This document shows, piece after piece, positions 27,781-37,390 of a stretch of DNA of 64,000 bases. Both the position numbers and the translations under genes were made by a program. Under the pieces are notes generated by a model. That model was not told the DNA's origin. It saw only the letters and a list, made by a program, of their open reading frames with translations, and searched no databases. The number at the start of each line of letters is the position of its first letter. Position 1 is the first letter of the stretch. The stretch lies in contig NZ_JABEYA020000008.1 in assembly GCF_013074385.2 (NCBI RefSeq), forward strand, positions 91,293 to 155,292, given 5' to 3'. This DNA comes from Vibrio ostreicida (lineage in GTDB: Bacteria > Pseudomonadota > Gammaproteobacteria > Enterobacterales > Vibrionaceae).

Positions 27781-29418
27781 TTACGCCAGTTTAAAGCGTT
27801 GGATCATTGCCATGAGATCATTGGAGACACGGCCAAGTTCTTTACTTGAGCTGGCCATCTGTGCCGATTCAGCCGAAACGGTGATCGCCATGTCATTAAG
27901 GCTAACCATGTTGCGATTAATATCGTTGACCGTCACCGTTTGCTCTTCCGCCGCTGTCGCAATGTGCTGATTCATCTCTTCAATCGTGTGGACTTCTTTA
28001 TTAATTTTGCCGAGCGCGCCACCCGCTTCACTTGATAGCGTAGAAGCGTTGATGGCTTTGGCCGATCCCTCATCCATGACTTTAACCACATTCTCTGCAC
28101 CGGATTGCAGTTTCTCAACAATGTTTTGAATCTCAAGTGTTGATTCATGGGTACGAAGTGACAAGCTTCTGACCTCATCGGCCACCACGGCAAAGCCACG
28201 CCCCTGCTCCCCTGCCCGTGCCGCTTCTATGGCCGCATTAAGGGCCAATAAATTGGTTTGTTCAGCGACGCCGCGAATCACTTCCAACACGGTGTCAACG
28301 TTGCGGGCATCTGACGCCAACTTCTGCACCACTTGACTGGCCGCTTGTATCTCGTCCGCCAGATCATTGGCGCCTTGTACATTTTTATTTATGATCGCAT
28401 GGCTGTGACTGGCCTCATGAGCCGCCTGACGGCTCGCATCGTTGGCCTCCACCGTTCGCGCCGCCACTTCCTCCACCGTCGCCAGCATTTCAGTCATGGC
28501 AGTGGCAAGCATGTCTACATCACTTTGCTGCTGATTGAGACTGTCATCAATCTGGTGAACTGAATTGGAAAGTTGATTTGATGCACTCGATACCTGACTA
28601 CCCGCATCGCTGATACCCAGCATAATTTTCTGAACCGAGCCGACAAACTGATTAAAATAGCGAGCTAACAGGACCAATTCCTTGCTGCCTTCCTCTTTGA
28701 GCCTTTGTGTAAGATCACCTTCGCCTCTGGACAGCGTTTCCATCGCTCTGACGGTCCGTTTTATTGGCGAGGTAATGGTCTTGATAAAGAAACCAATCGC
28801 TATTGACAGCGTTGCTAATATCCCAATGGCATAGCCAATAGACGCTAACTCTGAATTTTTCAGGTCCGCCTGTAGCGCCACCATATTCATACCCGATCCC
28901 ACCATCCAGCCCCAAGGTTCAAACATCAGTGCGTAACTGGTTTTGGGATCCATAGTGCCGCTATCGGCGTTTTTCCAACTGTAGTCAACAAAACCGCCAC
29001 CGCTCCTCGCCACCCGATATAAGTCTTCGACAAAGGCTTTTCCTTCACTGTCTCTAAGAGCGAGTATGGGTTTACCAATCATAGACTGCACACCTGACGC
29101 CAATTGAATACCTTTAGAATCACCAATAAAGATATAGTTGTTGTTGTCAAATCGCATCGCGGCTATCGCGTTTAGCGCTTGCCCCTGAGCCTCTCCTTCA
29201 GAGAGTTGGCCTGATTGATATAATTGGTAGTGGTAGTCAATCACACCAGTGGCCGATTCAACTAAGGTGGACACGCCACGCTCATAATTGTCACGGGTAT
29301 GCTCGCGGGTCTGATCAATATTAAGGAAGGTGTTTGCAAACAGCCCAAGTGCAAACAAACCCAAAATCGCCCACGCCCGCAATGCAATGGACACCTCAGA
29401 AAGCGGTTGTTTAATCAT
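27781..29418 (-). CDS. Methyl-accepting chemotaxis protein with single Cache sensor domain
   Basis: 545 residues. An N-terminal membrane helix ([18 protein letters not shown]) is followed by a periplasmic sCache_2 domain (about 35-190; [32 protein letters not shown]). A second helix ([19 protein letters not shown]), a HAMP region and a long coiled-coil signalling domain complete it, with the hairpin tip [20 protein letters not shown] followed by [12 protein letters not shown]. It would report a periplasmic ligand, often a carboxylate or quaternary amine in this family, to CheA/CheW. There is no C-terminal NWETF-type pentapeptide. Confidence 0.94.
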   Translation of the reverse strand: MIKQPLSEVSIALRAWAILGLFALGLFANTFLNIDQTREHTRDNYERGVSTLVESATGVIDYHYQLYQSGQLSEGEAQGQALNAIAAMRFDNNNYIFIGDSKGIQLASGVQSMIGKPILALRDSEGKAFVEDLYRVARSGGGFVDYSWKNADSGTMDPKTSYALMFEPWGWMVGSGMNMVALQADLKNSELASIGYAIGILATLSIAIGFFIKTITSPIKRTVRAMETLSRGEGDLTQRLKEEGSKELVLLARYFNQFVGSVQKIMLGISDAGSQVSSASNQLSNSVHQIDDSLNQQQSDVDMLATAMTEMLATVEEVAARTVEANDASRQAAHEASHSHAIINKNVQGANDLADEIQAASQVVQKLASDARNVDTVLEVIRGVAEQTNLLALNAAIEAARAGEQGRGFAVVADEVRSLSLRTHESTLEIQNIVEKLQSGAENVVKVMDEGSAKAINASTLSSEAGGALGKINKEVHTIEEMNQHIATAAEEQTVTVNDINRNMVSLNDMAITVSAESAQMASSSKELGRVSNDLMAMIQRFKLA

Positions 29419-29733
29419 ATCCCTATTTCCTAGCCAAAGAACAACTGTTTATGATCCCCGAGCAATTCATCAAAATAACGGATGATTCAACCAAGAGACA
29501 TTCTATTTATAAATAACAATCTAGCAGTAAATCGCTGACTTTGAGGGTGACAATCGAACAAAAAATAAACAAAAAATACACCGCGACACCATAATGATAT
29601 CATTGTTAATTTAAGCAACTGATGAATATCGGGGGTTAGGTGACATGGCAGAAATTAAGGGTTTTATTTTTGTTTAAATGCAGGTTCAATAGGGGCTTAC
29701 TTCACTCACGTCACGTCTTAGAGAGGTTGACAT
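29419..29733. other. Divergent intergenic region, MCP / ldhA
   Basis: About 315 AT-rich bases that must hold the promoters of both divergent genes. No confident -35/-10 pair or operator was identified. The ldhA start has a gagagg Shine-Dalgarno. Confidence 0.4.
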
Positions 29734-30732
29734 ATGTTAGATGTCGCTGTTTTTAGTGCCAAGGCTTACGATCAGGCTTCTTTCGCCAACGCCAACCAGC
29801 AGCATGGGTTCGAGCTCCATTTCCATGAATTCCAGCTCACCCAGAAAACCGCCAAAATGGCCATCGACTGCGACGTAGTGTGCGCATTTGTCAATGATGA
29901 TTTGTCTGCCCCAGTGCTCACCATACTCGCAGAGCAAGGCGTTAAGCTTGTTGCGATGCGCTGCGCGGGCTTTGATCGTGTTGATATTAACGCCGCTAAA
30001 CGCCTCAACATCCAAATCGTTCGAGTCCCCGCTTATTCTCCAGAATCAGTCGCCGAGCACGCCGTTGGGTTAATGATGAGCTTAAATCGTCGTTTTCATA
30101 AAGCCTATCAACGGACTCGTGATGCCAACTTCTCACTCGATGGTTTAGTGGGATTTAACTTTCACGGCAAGACCGCTGGTATCATTGGCACGGGCAAGAT
30201 CGGGTTGGCAACCATGAGAATTCTCAAAGGTCTCGGAATGACTCTACTGTGCCATGACCCGTATGAAAACCCCCTTGCCTGTGAGCTTGGCGCGACCTAT
30301 TGCTCAAAAGGCGAACTTTTTCAACGCAGTGATATCATTACTCTTCATTGCCCTATGTCAGACGACAACTACCATTTGCTTGATGAACAAGCCTTTGGGC
30401 AAATGAAAGATGGTGTAATGATCATTAACACCAGCCGAGGTGGACTGCTCGACGCTTCTGCCGCTATTGAGGCGTTAAAACAAGGCCGTATAGGCGCTCT
30501 GGGGTTAGATGTTTATGAAAATGAAAAAGCGCTGTTTTTCAGAGACAAATCAAACGATGTGATCGTCGACGATGTGTTTCGTCGGCTGTCCTCCTGCCAT
30601 AATGTCTTGTTCACTGGCCATCAGGCATTTTTGACCGAAGAGGCTCTGGGCAATATTGCCGATACAACCCTCAACAATATCGCCTGTTTTACGACGCAAA
30701 CCCTTTCTGGTAATGAGTTGATCACACCGTAG
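29734..30732 (+). CDS. ldhA: D-lactate dehydrogenase, fermentative, NAD-dependent
   Basis: 332 residues (E. coli LdhA 329), very similar along its length: TQKTAKMA near the N-terminus, VRVPAYSPESVAEHAVGLMM, YQRTRDANFSLDGLVGFNFH and the NAD-binding GTGKIG. The catalytic Arg lies in INTSRGGLLD and the catalytic His in TGHQAFLTEEAL. It reduces pyruvate to D-lactate in the cytoplasm to regenerate NAD+ under oxygen limitation. The start ATG 29734 has gagagg nearby. Lactate-utilisation genes lie 9 kb away in the same window. Confidence 0.95.
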   Translation: MLDVAVFSAKAYDQASFANANQQHGFELHFHEFQLTQKTAKMAIDCDVVCAFVNDDLSAPVLTILAEQGVKLVAMRCAGFDRVDINAAKRLNIQIVRVPAYSPESVAEHAVGLMMSLNRRFHKAYQRTRDANFSLDGLVGFNFHGKTAGIIGTGKIGLATMRILKGLGMTLLCHDPYENPLACELGATYCSKGELFQRSDIITLHCPMSDDNYHLLDEQAFGQMKDGVMIINTSRGGLLDASAAIEALKQGRIGALGLDVYENEKALFFRDKSNDVIVDDVFRRLSSCHNVLFTGHQAFLTEEALGNIADTTLNNIACFTTQTLSGNELITP

Positions 30733-30777
30733 CCCGCATTGTGGTTAATCCGCCGGGCTAAACGCTCGGCGCTCCGG

Positions 30778-30996
30778 TTATGGTTTTAACGGCTTTGACG
30801 GCGCGGTTTGTCGTCGGCGATCACCCAATAGCATAGCAACGAGCGGCTGCCTCGCCTCCTTGCCGCCCAAAATACACAATAGTGCCAACCCGCCCGGGAT
30901 CAGAATCACCATCAACACAGGCCTGAGAATATAAGAAAAGAAACCGATCGTGGGTAGAAAAATAAACCATTGACCTAATTTTAAAATCACCGACAT
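30778..30996 (-). CDS. Small inner-membrane protein, 72 aa, under TetR-type control
   Basis: The start ATG 30996 is set by a perfect GGAGG seven bases upstream. There are two predicted membrane helices (WFIFLPTIGFFSYILRPVL and VLMVILIPGGLALLCILGG) followed by a basic cytosolic tail rich in Arg/Pro/Lys. I do not recognise the family. It is divergent from a TetR regulator, and the consensus promoter on this strand overlaps a TetR-like operator, so it is the likely repressed target. A role in envelope stress or resistance is only a guess from that arrangement. Confidence 0.7.
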   Translation of the reverse strand: MSVILKLGQWFIFLPTIGFFSYILRPVLMVILIPGGLALLCILGGKEARQPLVAMLLGDRRRQTAPSKPLKP

Positions 30997-31016
30997 ACAA
31001 CCTCCAATTATAAAAA

Positions 31017-31050
31017 TGAGCACGTTCATTTTTATAATTGAACGCGCTCA
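31017..31050. promoter_or_regulatory. TetR-type operator palindrome
   Basis: Inverted repeat tgagcacgttca (31017-31028) and tgaacgcgctca (31039-31050), matching at 11 of 12 positions, with a 10-bp AT-rich centre. It covers the spacer and -10 of the minus-strand promoter, as expected if the divergent TetR protein represses the small membrane gene and itself. Confidence 0.75.
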
Positions 31051-31059
31051 ATTTGTCAA
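31031..31059 (-). promoter_or_regulatory. Consensus sigma-70 promoter for the small membrane protein
   Basis: On the minus strand TTGACA (31059-31054), a 17-bp spacer and TATAAA (31036-31031). The expected transcript start is near 31024, giving a leader of about 28 nt before ATG 30996. The operator palindrome lies over the spacer and -10. Confidence 0.8.
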
Positions 31060-31111
31060 TAAGCAAGGTAAAGTGGTACGATGGGCTACCCTCTGATTTG
31101 CTCTATTCGCT

Positions 31112-31636
31112 ATGAAAAAACGACAACGGACTCACCAAACCATTCTTCACGCGGCGTGGGAATTATTCGCCCAATATGGATACGAAAACACCACCACAAG
31201 GCAGATAGCGCAACGAGCGAACGTTGCAGACGGCACCGTATTCAGCCATTTTCCAACTAAGTTAGACCTACTTCGCCAAGGTATGCTCGGCCAATTGCGC
31301 GATATTGGCCATGGTTTGAACGACAATGACACCCTGTCGACTGCACAAGACTTCATCTCTCTTATCACACCGTACTATCAGTATTATTTTGACCACATAT
31401 GTTTAAGTCAGGCACTGTTGAAAGAGGTGATTTGGGATCTTGACTACTACAAAGAGATGGATTCTCAACTGATCGACACAATGGAGCATTCCCCCAATGT
31501 GCTTGTCAAATTGCCATTGTTGATGGATAGCTACTTTATGACTCTCATCCGTCACCTCAGCAAACCGTGCCCAAATTTGAACGCGGCGCTTGACGATCTC
31601 AGCGCTAAAGTACGACAAATATTGGGGAGCCAGTGA
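31112..31636 (+). CDS. TetR/AcrR-family transcriptional regulator
   Basis: 174 residues. The N-terminal helix-turn-helix is typical (TILHAAWELFAQYGYENTTT, RQIAQRANVADGTVFSHFPT KLDLL). The C-terminal ligand-binding part (about 60-174) is helical and rich in aromatic residues (ITPYYQYYFDHICLSQALLK), with no recognisable ligand signature. It starts at ATG 31112, 62 bases from the operator palindrome it most likely binds. The only divergent neighbour is the 72-aa membrane protein. Confidence 0.9.
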   Translation: MKKRQRTHQTILHAAWELFAQYGYENTTTRQIAQRANVADGTVFSHFPTKLDLLRQGMLGQLRDIGHGLNDNDTLSTAQDFISLITPYYQYYFDHICLSQALLKEVIWDLDYYKEMDSQLIDTMEHSPNVLVKLPLLMDSYFMTLIRHLSKPCPNLNAALDDLSAKVRQILGSQ

Positions 31637-31649
31637 CCGTAATACAGGC

Positions 31650-31673
31650 GAAAAAAAGCCCCTTTCGGGGCTG
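31650..31673 (-). terminator. Rho-independent terminator for the Lon-type protease gene
   Basis: Read on the minus strand, stem agcccc/ggggct with a gaaa tetraloop is followed by seven T residues. It lies 28 bases after the minus-strand stop at 31701. On the plus strand there is no T-run. Confidence 0.85.
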
Positions 31674-31700
31674 GCTGGTTTGATTTTTCCGATCTCAGGG

Positions 31701-34061
31701 CTATTTTCTCAGCGCATTGAGCTTAGCCTGCGCAATACCAAACACAGTATCTATCGGATAGCTGCCTTCATCACTGGGCTCTCCTGCGGGCTTGCCACTA
31801 AACAACTCAATCGCTTCTGTCACATGGTCGATCGCCCAGATTTGAAACTCGCCACGCTCAACAGCTTTGACCACATCAGGCCTTAGCATCAGGTTATGCA
31901 TATTGGCCCTCGGGATCACCACGCCTTGGGCATGACTGCGACCTTTAATTGAGCATACATCAAAAAAGCCCTCTATTTTTTCATTAACGCCACCGATGGG
32001 CTGAGCTTCACCGAACTGGTTCATTGACCCAGTAATCGCTATATCCTGTCGATTGGGTTGTTTTGAGAATGCCGAGACAACCGCACAAAATTCTGCCATG
32101 CTCGCACTATCGCCATCCACACCCCCATACGATTGCTCAAATGTTATCGTGGTTGTGAGCGGCACTCGGGCAGTTTTGCCAAACACAGAAGAAAGGTAGG
32201 CAGTGAGAATCATGACGCCTTTCGAGTGAATACTTCCACCGAGATCGACACTACGCTCAATATCAATCACATCTCCATCGCCATAACAAGTCGTCGCAGT
32301 GATCCGGTTGGGTGCCCCAAACATGTATTCACTGGTGCTCAGGACAGACAGAGCATTAACTTGACCGACCGCTTGGCCGTCAGTTTGTAGCAAGGTTGTG
32401 CCATTAATGAACCCTTCCATCACGCTGTCTTTAAGGCGGCTGACGCGCAGTTCCTGATTCGCCAGTGCTTCTTCAACATGGCTGCCGCGAATCATGTTTG
32501 AGTTGGCCTGACGGGCCACATAGTTTGACTCCCGGATAAGGTTTGCGATATTCGCGGAATGGAGCGAGAGCTTGGTTTGATCGCCAGAAAGGCGTGAGCT
32601 GTGCTCAATGATCCGCGCGATCGCTTTTTTATCACAGTGCAGCATATTGTTGTCGTTGACCACACTGGAAATAAAGCGCGCGTATTGCAACTCTGACTCG
32701 GGGCTACGCAACATTTCATCTTCAAAATCTGCCGTCACACGGAACAGTTCACTAAACTCGGGATCGTAATGTTGGAGGAGTTGGTAGGTTCGGTAATCAC
32801 CGAATAGGATGATTTTGACGTCCAAAGGAATCGCTTCAGGATCCAGAGAAACAGCCCCTGTTAAAGTGACTTCTTTTTCTAATGAAGTAAAGCTCAATTT
32901 CCGTGCTCGAAGCGCTCGTTTAAGTCCGTCCCACACATACGGTTGTTCCAGAACTTTTTGCGCGTCCATCAATAACACGCCACCATTCGCCTTATGTAAG
33001 CTGCCCGGACGAATTAAGGAGAAATCGGTGAACACGGTACCTTTAAAGGTCGCCGTTTCAATGTAACCAAACAAGCTATGGTAATTGGGATTTTCCTCGA
33101 CAACGATAGGGAACTCATCATCTTTACGACTGACTAAAACATTGACCTTGTATCGTCTCGGTAGTTTTTTATCCAGAGACGCCGTGGCCACTTCACCCTG
33201 TTCACCACTTTGCTCAAGGAAGATATCCGCATTATCGACGATATCCTGTTGCAACTCCGTTAAGTACGTCTTGATGGCTGCATAGCCCGAATAATCCTTC
33301 TTGAGCTGCTTTATAAAATGGGTAATGACGTCTAGCGTCACATCGTCATTGAGCTTTTTAATTTTGTCACTGTACGACTCTTCCCATTCGGTCAGTTGTC
33401 GAACCATATCTCTTAGTTTGATTTCCAGCTCATCAATCGTGGTGCCGAAATACTCCTGCTGTTTTTTTGTAAGTTCGTCAAACGACTCTTCGGTATGAAG
33501 CTCTTCGCCGTCCATCGCAACAAATTGATAATCACCTTGTGTGGTGATGGTCAGGCTAATCCCCTTTTCTTTCGCGTCTTTCGTGATAAGCGCCAGCTCT
33601 GCTTCCTGCTTTTGTGTCAGTTGGTTTTTCAGCCTATCGGCGCGGCTGTAGTAGAGTTCGTTATCAAACGCGAGTGGCATAGCGTTGACCAGTTTGGCCA
33701 TCAACTTTTCAATATCCTGTTTGAGCCGAACACCGATACCGCAGGGAAGAGCAAGTACTTTAGGGGTTCGGATATCCTCAAAATTCGCTACATAACACCA
33801 GTCGAAAAGCGTATTTGCATCATGCTGGTGACGATGTAAATAGCGCAAAATCATGGTACGTTTCCCCAAACCATTTTGCCCGATGGCGTAGATGTTGTAG
33901 CCCTTTTCTTTTATGGACATCGCAAACTCTACCGCTTTCTGGGCACGTTCTTGTCCGACGATTTCATCGATAGGAGCCAGCTCTTTGGTTGACTTGCTCG
34001 GTAGCATTTCCAGCTCCGCCGCATGATACAACTGACTGAATTCAAGCCTTTGAATTGCCAT
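31701..34061 (-). CDS. Lon-type ATP-dependent protease (YcbZ/LonB group)
   Basis: 786 residues, longer than E. coli YcbZ (586). An AAA+ part near the N-terminus has the P-loop GQNGLGKRT. A long middle helical insertion (about 150-300) precedes a second AAA+ portion (NGGVLLMDAQKVLEQPYVWD). The C-terminal Lon protease domain has catalytic Ser652 (GDSAS) and Lys695 (GGVNEKIEG), 43 residues apart as in E. coli Lon (679/722). It lacks the Lon N-terminal substrate domain. It should degrade or unfold selected proteins in the cytoplasm; substrates are unknown. It stands alone with its own terminator. Confidence 0.92.
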   Translation of the reverse strand: MAIQRLEFSQLYHAAELEMLPSKSTKELAPIDEIVGQERAQKAVEFAMSIKEKGYNIYAIGQNGLGKRTMILRYLHRHQHDANTLFDWCYVANFEDIRTPKVLALPCGIGVRLKQDIEKLMAKLVNAMPLAFDNELYYSRADRLKNQLTQKQEAELALITKDAKEKGISLTITTQGDYQFVAMDGEELHTEESFDELTKKQQEYFGTTIDELEIKLRDMVRQLTEWEESYSDKIKKLNDDVTLDVITHFIKQLKKDYSGYAAIKTYLTELQQDIVDNADIFLEQSGEQGEVATASLDKKLPRRYKVNVLVSRKDDEFPIVVEENPNYHSLFGYIETATFKGTVFTDFSLIRPGSLHKANGGVLLMDAQKVLEQPYVWDGLKRALRARKLSFTSLEKEVTLTGAVSLDPEAIPLDVKIILFGDYRTYQLLQHYDPEFSELFRVTADFEDEMLRSPESELQYARFISSVVNDNNMLHCDKKAIARIIEHSSRLSGDQTKLSLHSANIANLIRESNYVARQANSNMIRGSHVEEALANQELRVSRLKDSVMEGFINGTTLLQTDGQAVGQVNALSVLSTSEYMFGAPNRITATTCYGDGDVIDIERSVDLGGSIHSKGVMILTAYLSSVFGKTARVPLTTTITFEQSYGGVDGDSASMAEFCAVVSAFSKQPNRQDIAITGSMNQFGEAQPIGGVNEKIEGFFDVCSIKGRSHAQGVVIPRANMHNLMLRPDVVKAVERGEFQIWAIDHVTEAIELFSGKPAGEPSDEGSYPIDTVFGIAQAKLNALRK

Positions 34062-34201
34062 GTCTTTTCCTTATCATTCTCTTCCACCTACTCCATACCG
34101 AACTAGTGTAGGCCAGTTTGGGTTATATTTTAGTGACTTAGGCGTTATTAGAGTTCGTTCGATTAAAAATCAACCAATTAAGCACCAAAATAACACTTAA
34201 A

Positions 34202-34216
34202 TGATAATTATTTGCA
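34202..34216 (+). promoter_or_regulatory. Fur-box-like sequence
   Basis: tgataat-t-atttgca matches the 7-1-7 Fur consensus (TGATAAT-N-ATTATCA) at 12 of 14 positions. It lies about 60 bases upstream of the TPR-like gene and the following ATPase gene, in promoter position. It is suggestive only: the region is AT-rich and such partial matches occur by chance. Confidence 0.4.
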
Positions 34217-34274
34217 ATAGATAATGAATTCTATTTAAATAGAAGAGGTTACGATCTTGGTGGAGAAATTGAAC

Positions 34275-34760
34275 ATGGACTTACAACGGTGCTGGACATA
34301 TTACCTAAAGGCTGAGCAGTTATTGGAACAGGGCCACTGGCCTGAAGCCCATCATCTGTATGATGAAGTATTGCATCATCTCCCTGCCCATATTCAAACC
34401 GCACTCGTTGATGATCAAACTCAACCTTGTCAGTTCAGTTGTTTATTAACAGGCCTGCGTGATGCCGCGATCTCTCAATCCGAGATACTCAACAAAATGG
34501 GTCAACACCACAACGCTTTCGATTTGCTAAACCAAAGCTATGCGTTGCTTCAGTTTATATCGATCGAGACCACATCTTTGATTCAGGCCACTCACCACAC
34601 TCTCGACAAGAACTGCAACGATCTGTTACATCACATGGGTGCATTTTGCCGTGCTCAGCGCAATGCTCAATGGATGTTAGAGTATGAACAAGTCCAAAAA
34701 GCCCATTATCACTTCTCTCAATTAAAGAGCTATGGCAACGCTATGGAAAGCTCTCACTGA
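34275..34760 (+). CDS. TPR-like protein of unknown function
   Basis: 161 residues from ATG 34275, preceded by a tggagaaat Shine-Dalgarno; an upstream TTG at 34257 is less likely. The first 40 residues (CWTYYLKAEQLLEQGHWPEA followed by HHLYDEVLHHLP) read like a tetratricopeptide helix pair, and a second pair is visible around 88-105. It is rich in His, Gln and Leu with no signal peptide, so a cytosolic adaptor is likely. The stop is only 22 bases from the ATPase start, so the two are cotranscribed. The function is not recognised. Confidence 0.75.
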   Translation: MDLQRCWTYYLKAEQLLEQGHWPEAHHLYDEVLHHLPAHIQTALVDDQTQPCQFSCLLTGLRDAAISQSEILNKMGQHHNAFDLLNQSYALLQFISIETTSLIQATHHTLDKNCNDLLHHMGAFCRAQRNAQWMLEYEQVQKAHYHFSQLKSYGNAMESSH

Positions 34761-34782
34761 AACAGCAATACAAGGAAAGCAA

Positions 34783-36408
34783 ATGTCTCAAAAGCCAATA
34801 CTTGAAGTCAACAATCTATCAGTCAGTTTTACCACCAATGACGGTATCGTCGATGCGGTAAAAAACGTTAACTTCGAACTTTTTCCCAGCGAAACTCTCG
34901 CGATTGTCGGGGAATCCGGCAGCGGTAAGTCGGTTTCAAGCAGTGCCTTGATGCAACTTCTTCCGAAAAATGCCATTGTTCATTCACCAGCAAGTATTGT
35001 TTTCGAAGGTCAGCAATTGCTCGACAAAGATGAGCAAGACATGCAATTGATTCGCGGTGACCGTATCGGCATGATTTTTCAAGAACCGATGACGTCTTTA
35101 AACCCTTACATGCGGGTCGGAATCCAAGTGGCCGAAGCCATCATGTGCCATCGTCCTGTCACTCGCGCCCAAGCGAAACAAAAAGTGCTTGAGTTGTTTG
35201 ATTTGGTCCATCTCCCGCAACCTCAAACCGCCTACACCAAGTATCCACACGAATTTTCTGGCGGACAACTGCAGCGAATCATGATCGCCATGGCACTGAT
35301 CAACGAACCCGACATCTTGATTGCCGATGAACCCACCACCGCATTGGACGTTACAGTTCAGGCGGAGGTGCTCAACCTAATCAAAGAAATTCAAGCCAAA
35401 ATGGGCATGGCCATCCTGTTTATCACCCACGATTTGGGGGTCGTTAAACACCTTGCTGATCGCGTTATTGTCATGTGCAAAGGCCATATAGTCGAAGAAG
35501 GTCAATGCCAAGGCTTGTTTGCCAACCCTGTACACGACTACACAAAAATGTTGATCAACTCCATTCCCAAAGGGGGCAAAGATCCCATCGATGCCAATGC
35601 GCCACCGCTTCTCAAGGCGGACAACATCAGAGTCAAATTTTTGGTGAAGGCTCACTTTATCCAAAGTCGAAGTCAGTACTTTGAGGCTGTTAAAGGCATA
35701 TCGCTTGAACTCAAACAAGGCGAGACGCTCGGCATCGTGGGTGAGTCAGGGTCGGGTAAATCCACTCTCGGCAGGGCGCTGATTGGCTTACTGCCATGCA
35801 GTGGTGATATTCGCTACAAAGGAAAAGATGTGTCTGCATTGAGTGAAACAGATAGGTTCGCGCTCAAAAGCGACATTCAAATGGTGTTTCAGGACCCTTA
35901 TGGATCGTTATCGCCGCGCATGACCGTGGGCGACATCATCACAGAAGGCCTGACTGTACACCACCCCAAAATGACCCACAGTGAGCGCATGCAGCGCGCA
36001 CGTCAAGCATTAGAAGAAGTCAGGTTAGAGACCAATTCGATTAACCGCTATCCTCATGAATTCTCCGGGGGCCAACGCCAGCGAATCGCTATCGCAAGAG
36101 CGCTGATTCTTGAGCCTTCCTTTATTCTTCTCGATGAACCGACATCGGCCTTAGATCGTTCTGTACAGCTTACTGTGATTGACTTGTTGAAAGATATTCA
36201 AAAGAAACACAACATTGGTTTTTTGTTTATCAGCCACGATTTGAGTGTCGTCAAAGCGCTGTCTGACCGAGTGCTAGTGATGCAAAAGGGGGAAGTGATG
36301 GAGCAAGGAACCGCTGAAGAAATCTTCCGTTCTCCCGCTCATGATTACACCAAAAAGTTGATTGATGCGTCTTTTGAGTTAGATGAAGAAGCCGCTGTTA
36401 TCGCCTGA
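34783..36408 (+). CDS. Orphan oligopeptide-type ABC double ATPase (YejF/DppDF-like)
   Basis: 541 residues from ATG 34783, with aaggaaagc upstream. Two ATPase halves are intact: first Walker A GESGSGKSV and signature FSGGQLQR; second GESGSGKST and FSGGQRQR; each with a D-E Walker B and an H-loop (FITHDL, FISHDL). It has the architecture of YejF and is clearly paralogous to the yejF product in this window, but no permease or binding-protein gene is adjacent. It may serve permeases encoded elsewhere. The upstream gene encodes a TPR-like protein and the promoter region has a Fur-box-like site. Confidence 0.9.
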   Translation: MSQKPILEVNNLSVSFTTNDGIVDAVKNVNFELFPSETLAIVGESGSGKSVSSSALMQLLPKNAIVHSPASIVFEGQQLLDKDEQDMQLIRGDRIGMIFQEPMTSLNPYMRVGIQVAEAIMCHRPVTRAQAKQKVLELFDLVHLPQPQTAYTKYPHEFSGGQLQRIMIAMALINEPDILIADEPTTALDVTVQAEVLNLIKEIQAKMGMAILFITHDLGVVKHLADRVIVMCKGHIVEEGQCQGLFANPVHDYTKMLINSIPKGGKDPIDANAPPLLKADNIRVKFLVKAHFIQSRSQYFEAVKGISLELKQGETLGIVGESGSGKSTLGRALIGLLPCSGDIRYKGKDVSALSETDRFALKSDIQMVFQDPYGSLSPRMTVGDIITEGLTVHHPKMTHSERMQRARQALEEVRLETNSINRYPHEFSGGQRQRIAIARALILEPSFILLDEPTSALDRSVQLTVIDLLKDIQKKHNIGFLFISHDLSVVKALSDRVLVMQKGEVMEQGTAEEIFRSPAHDYTKKLIDASFELDEEAAVIA

Positions 36409-36410
36409 TC

Positions 36411-36440
36411 AAAAACTGCCGGCGTGAGACTACGCCGGCA
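36411..36440 (-). terminator. Rho-independent terminator for the beta-barrel protein gene
   Basis: Stem tgccggcg/cgccggca followed on the minus strand by a T-run (plus-strand aaaaa at 36411-36415). It lies between the convergent ATPase and outer-membrane protein genes and works mainly for the latter. Confidence 0.75.
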
Positions 36441-36465
36441 ATAGGATGCGTTGCCAAGTGCCCGC

Positions 36466-37104
36466 TTAGAACTTGTAAGTGCCACCCAGATAAAAACTGC
36501 CTATGGACTGAGTGTAGGTTTTGCCTCCAGTATCCAGACCAAAGTGATCGACCTCATAAGCCAAACGAACCGCCCCGCCCTTGAACATCTCCGGTGAGTA
36601 TTCCATACCTGCACCAACTCGCAGTGCTGTTGCTGAATCAGAGAAAGAGAAATTGTTAGAAGCAGATGTGGAATTAGAATGGTTAGTTTGATCTACACTA
36701 ATACTGCCTAAGCCAGCGGTGACAAACGGTCTGATTCCGTTGTCAAACGTGTAGCCAAGGTTTGCCGCTACGGTAAACGAGCTGTAATCCGATTCACTCG
36801 TGCCAATCGTAGTGTTGTTGAGTTTTGTGTTCGCTTTAACTGAGCCGTATTTGGTGTACTGGGCTTCCACCGCGATAATACGGTTAAACTGATAGCCACC
36901 AATTAATCGGTACGATAAGCCGTCGGTTTCACTGCTTGTTTTAGTTTCATAACCATATCCACTCAAAGTAGTGTCAACGTCGTTGTAGTAGCCATCATCG
37001 CTGAACGTGGTGCTGCCCAAACCGCCTCCAACATAGAAACCTTCATAAGATTGGGCAAAAGTGAGTGGGCTAAATAGTAATGTGGCTAAAATTAATTTTT
37101 TCAT
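36466..37104 (-). CDS. OmpA/OmpX-type outer-membrane beta-barrel protein
   Basis: 212 residues from ATG 37104 (aagag Shine-Dalgarno; signal peptide MKKLILATLLFSPLTFA). The mature protein starts QSYEGFYVGGGLGSTTFSDD and alternates polar and aromatic residues in strands (YRLIGGYQFNRIIAVEAQYT, VAANLGYTFDNGIRPFVTAG), ending GGTYKF with the C-terminal Phe needed for BAM-dependent insertion. This fits an eight-stranded porin-like barrel. There is no peptidoglycan-binding OmpA C-domain. The longer open frame to 37179 is not used because the signal peptide begins at 37104. It is divergent from a ToxR-like regulator, which may control it as ToxR controls porins. Confidence 0.88.
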   Translation of the reverse strand: MKKLILATLLFSPLTFAQSYEGFYVGGGLGSTTFSDDGYYNDVDTTLSGYGYETKTSSETDGLSYRLIGGYQFNRIIAVEAQYTKYGSVKANTKLNNTTIGTSESDYSSFTVAANLGYTFDNGIRPFVTAGLGSISVDQTNHSNSTSASNNFSFSDSATALRVGAGMEYSPEMFKGGAVRLAYEVDHFGLDTGGKTYTQSIGSFYLGGTYKF

Positions 37105-37390
37105 TTTTTCTCTTAATGTGTGTCTACAGGAGCGACAAATTTTAGTCACCCTAAGAATAAAAGAATCAATAAAAAACAAATACTTTTCACACGGTTACAC
37201 TTAAAAATTCATCAAATGATAGTACTGTAATTTTAACTCATTGAATTTGAAGTATATAATAATATTTATTTATATTATCAATAAAAAGCTTGCTTTTATC
37301 TTTTGTGTAAATAGAATTCAACTTCCGATTTTTAGGCGAGCCAAATTTCTGACGATTTCTCGGCGTGAGACTGTAGAGTAAGTTGTACCC

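Noticed and set aside
30731..30759. Hairpin agcccg/cgggct after ldhA as a terminator
   Set aside because: The loop is long (about 17 nt) and no T-run follows in either direction.
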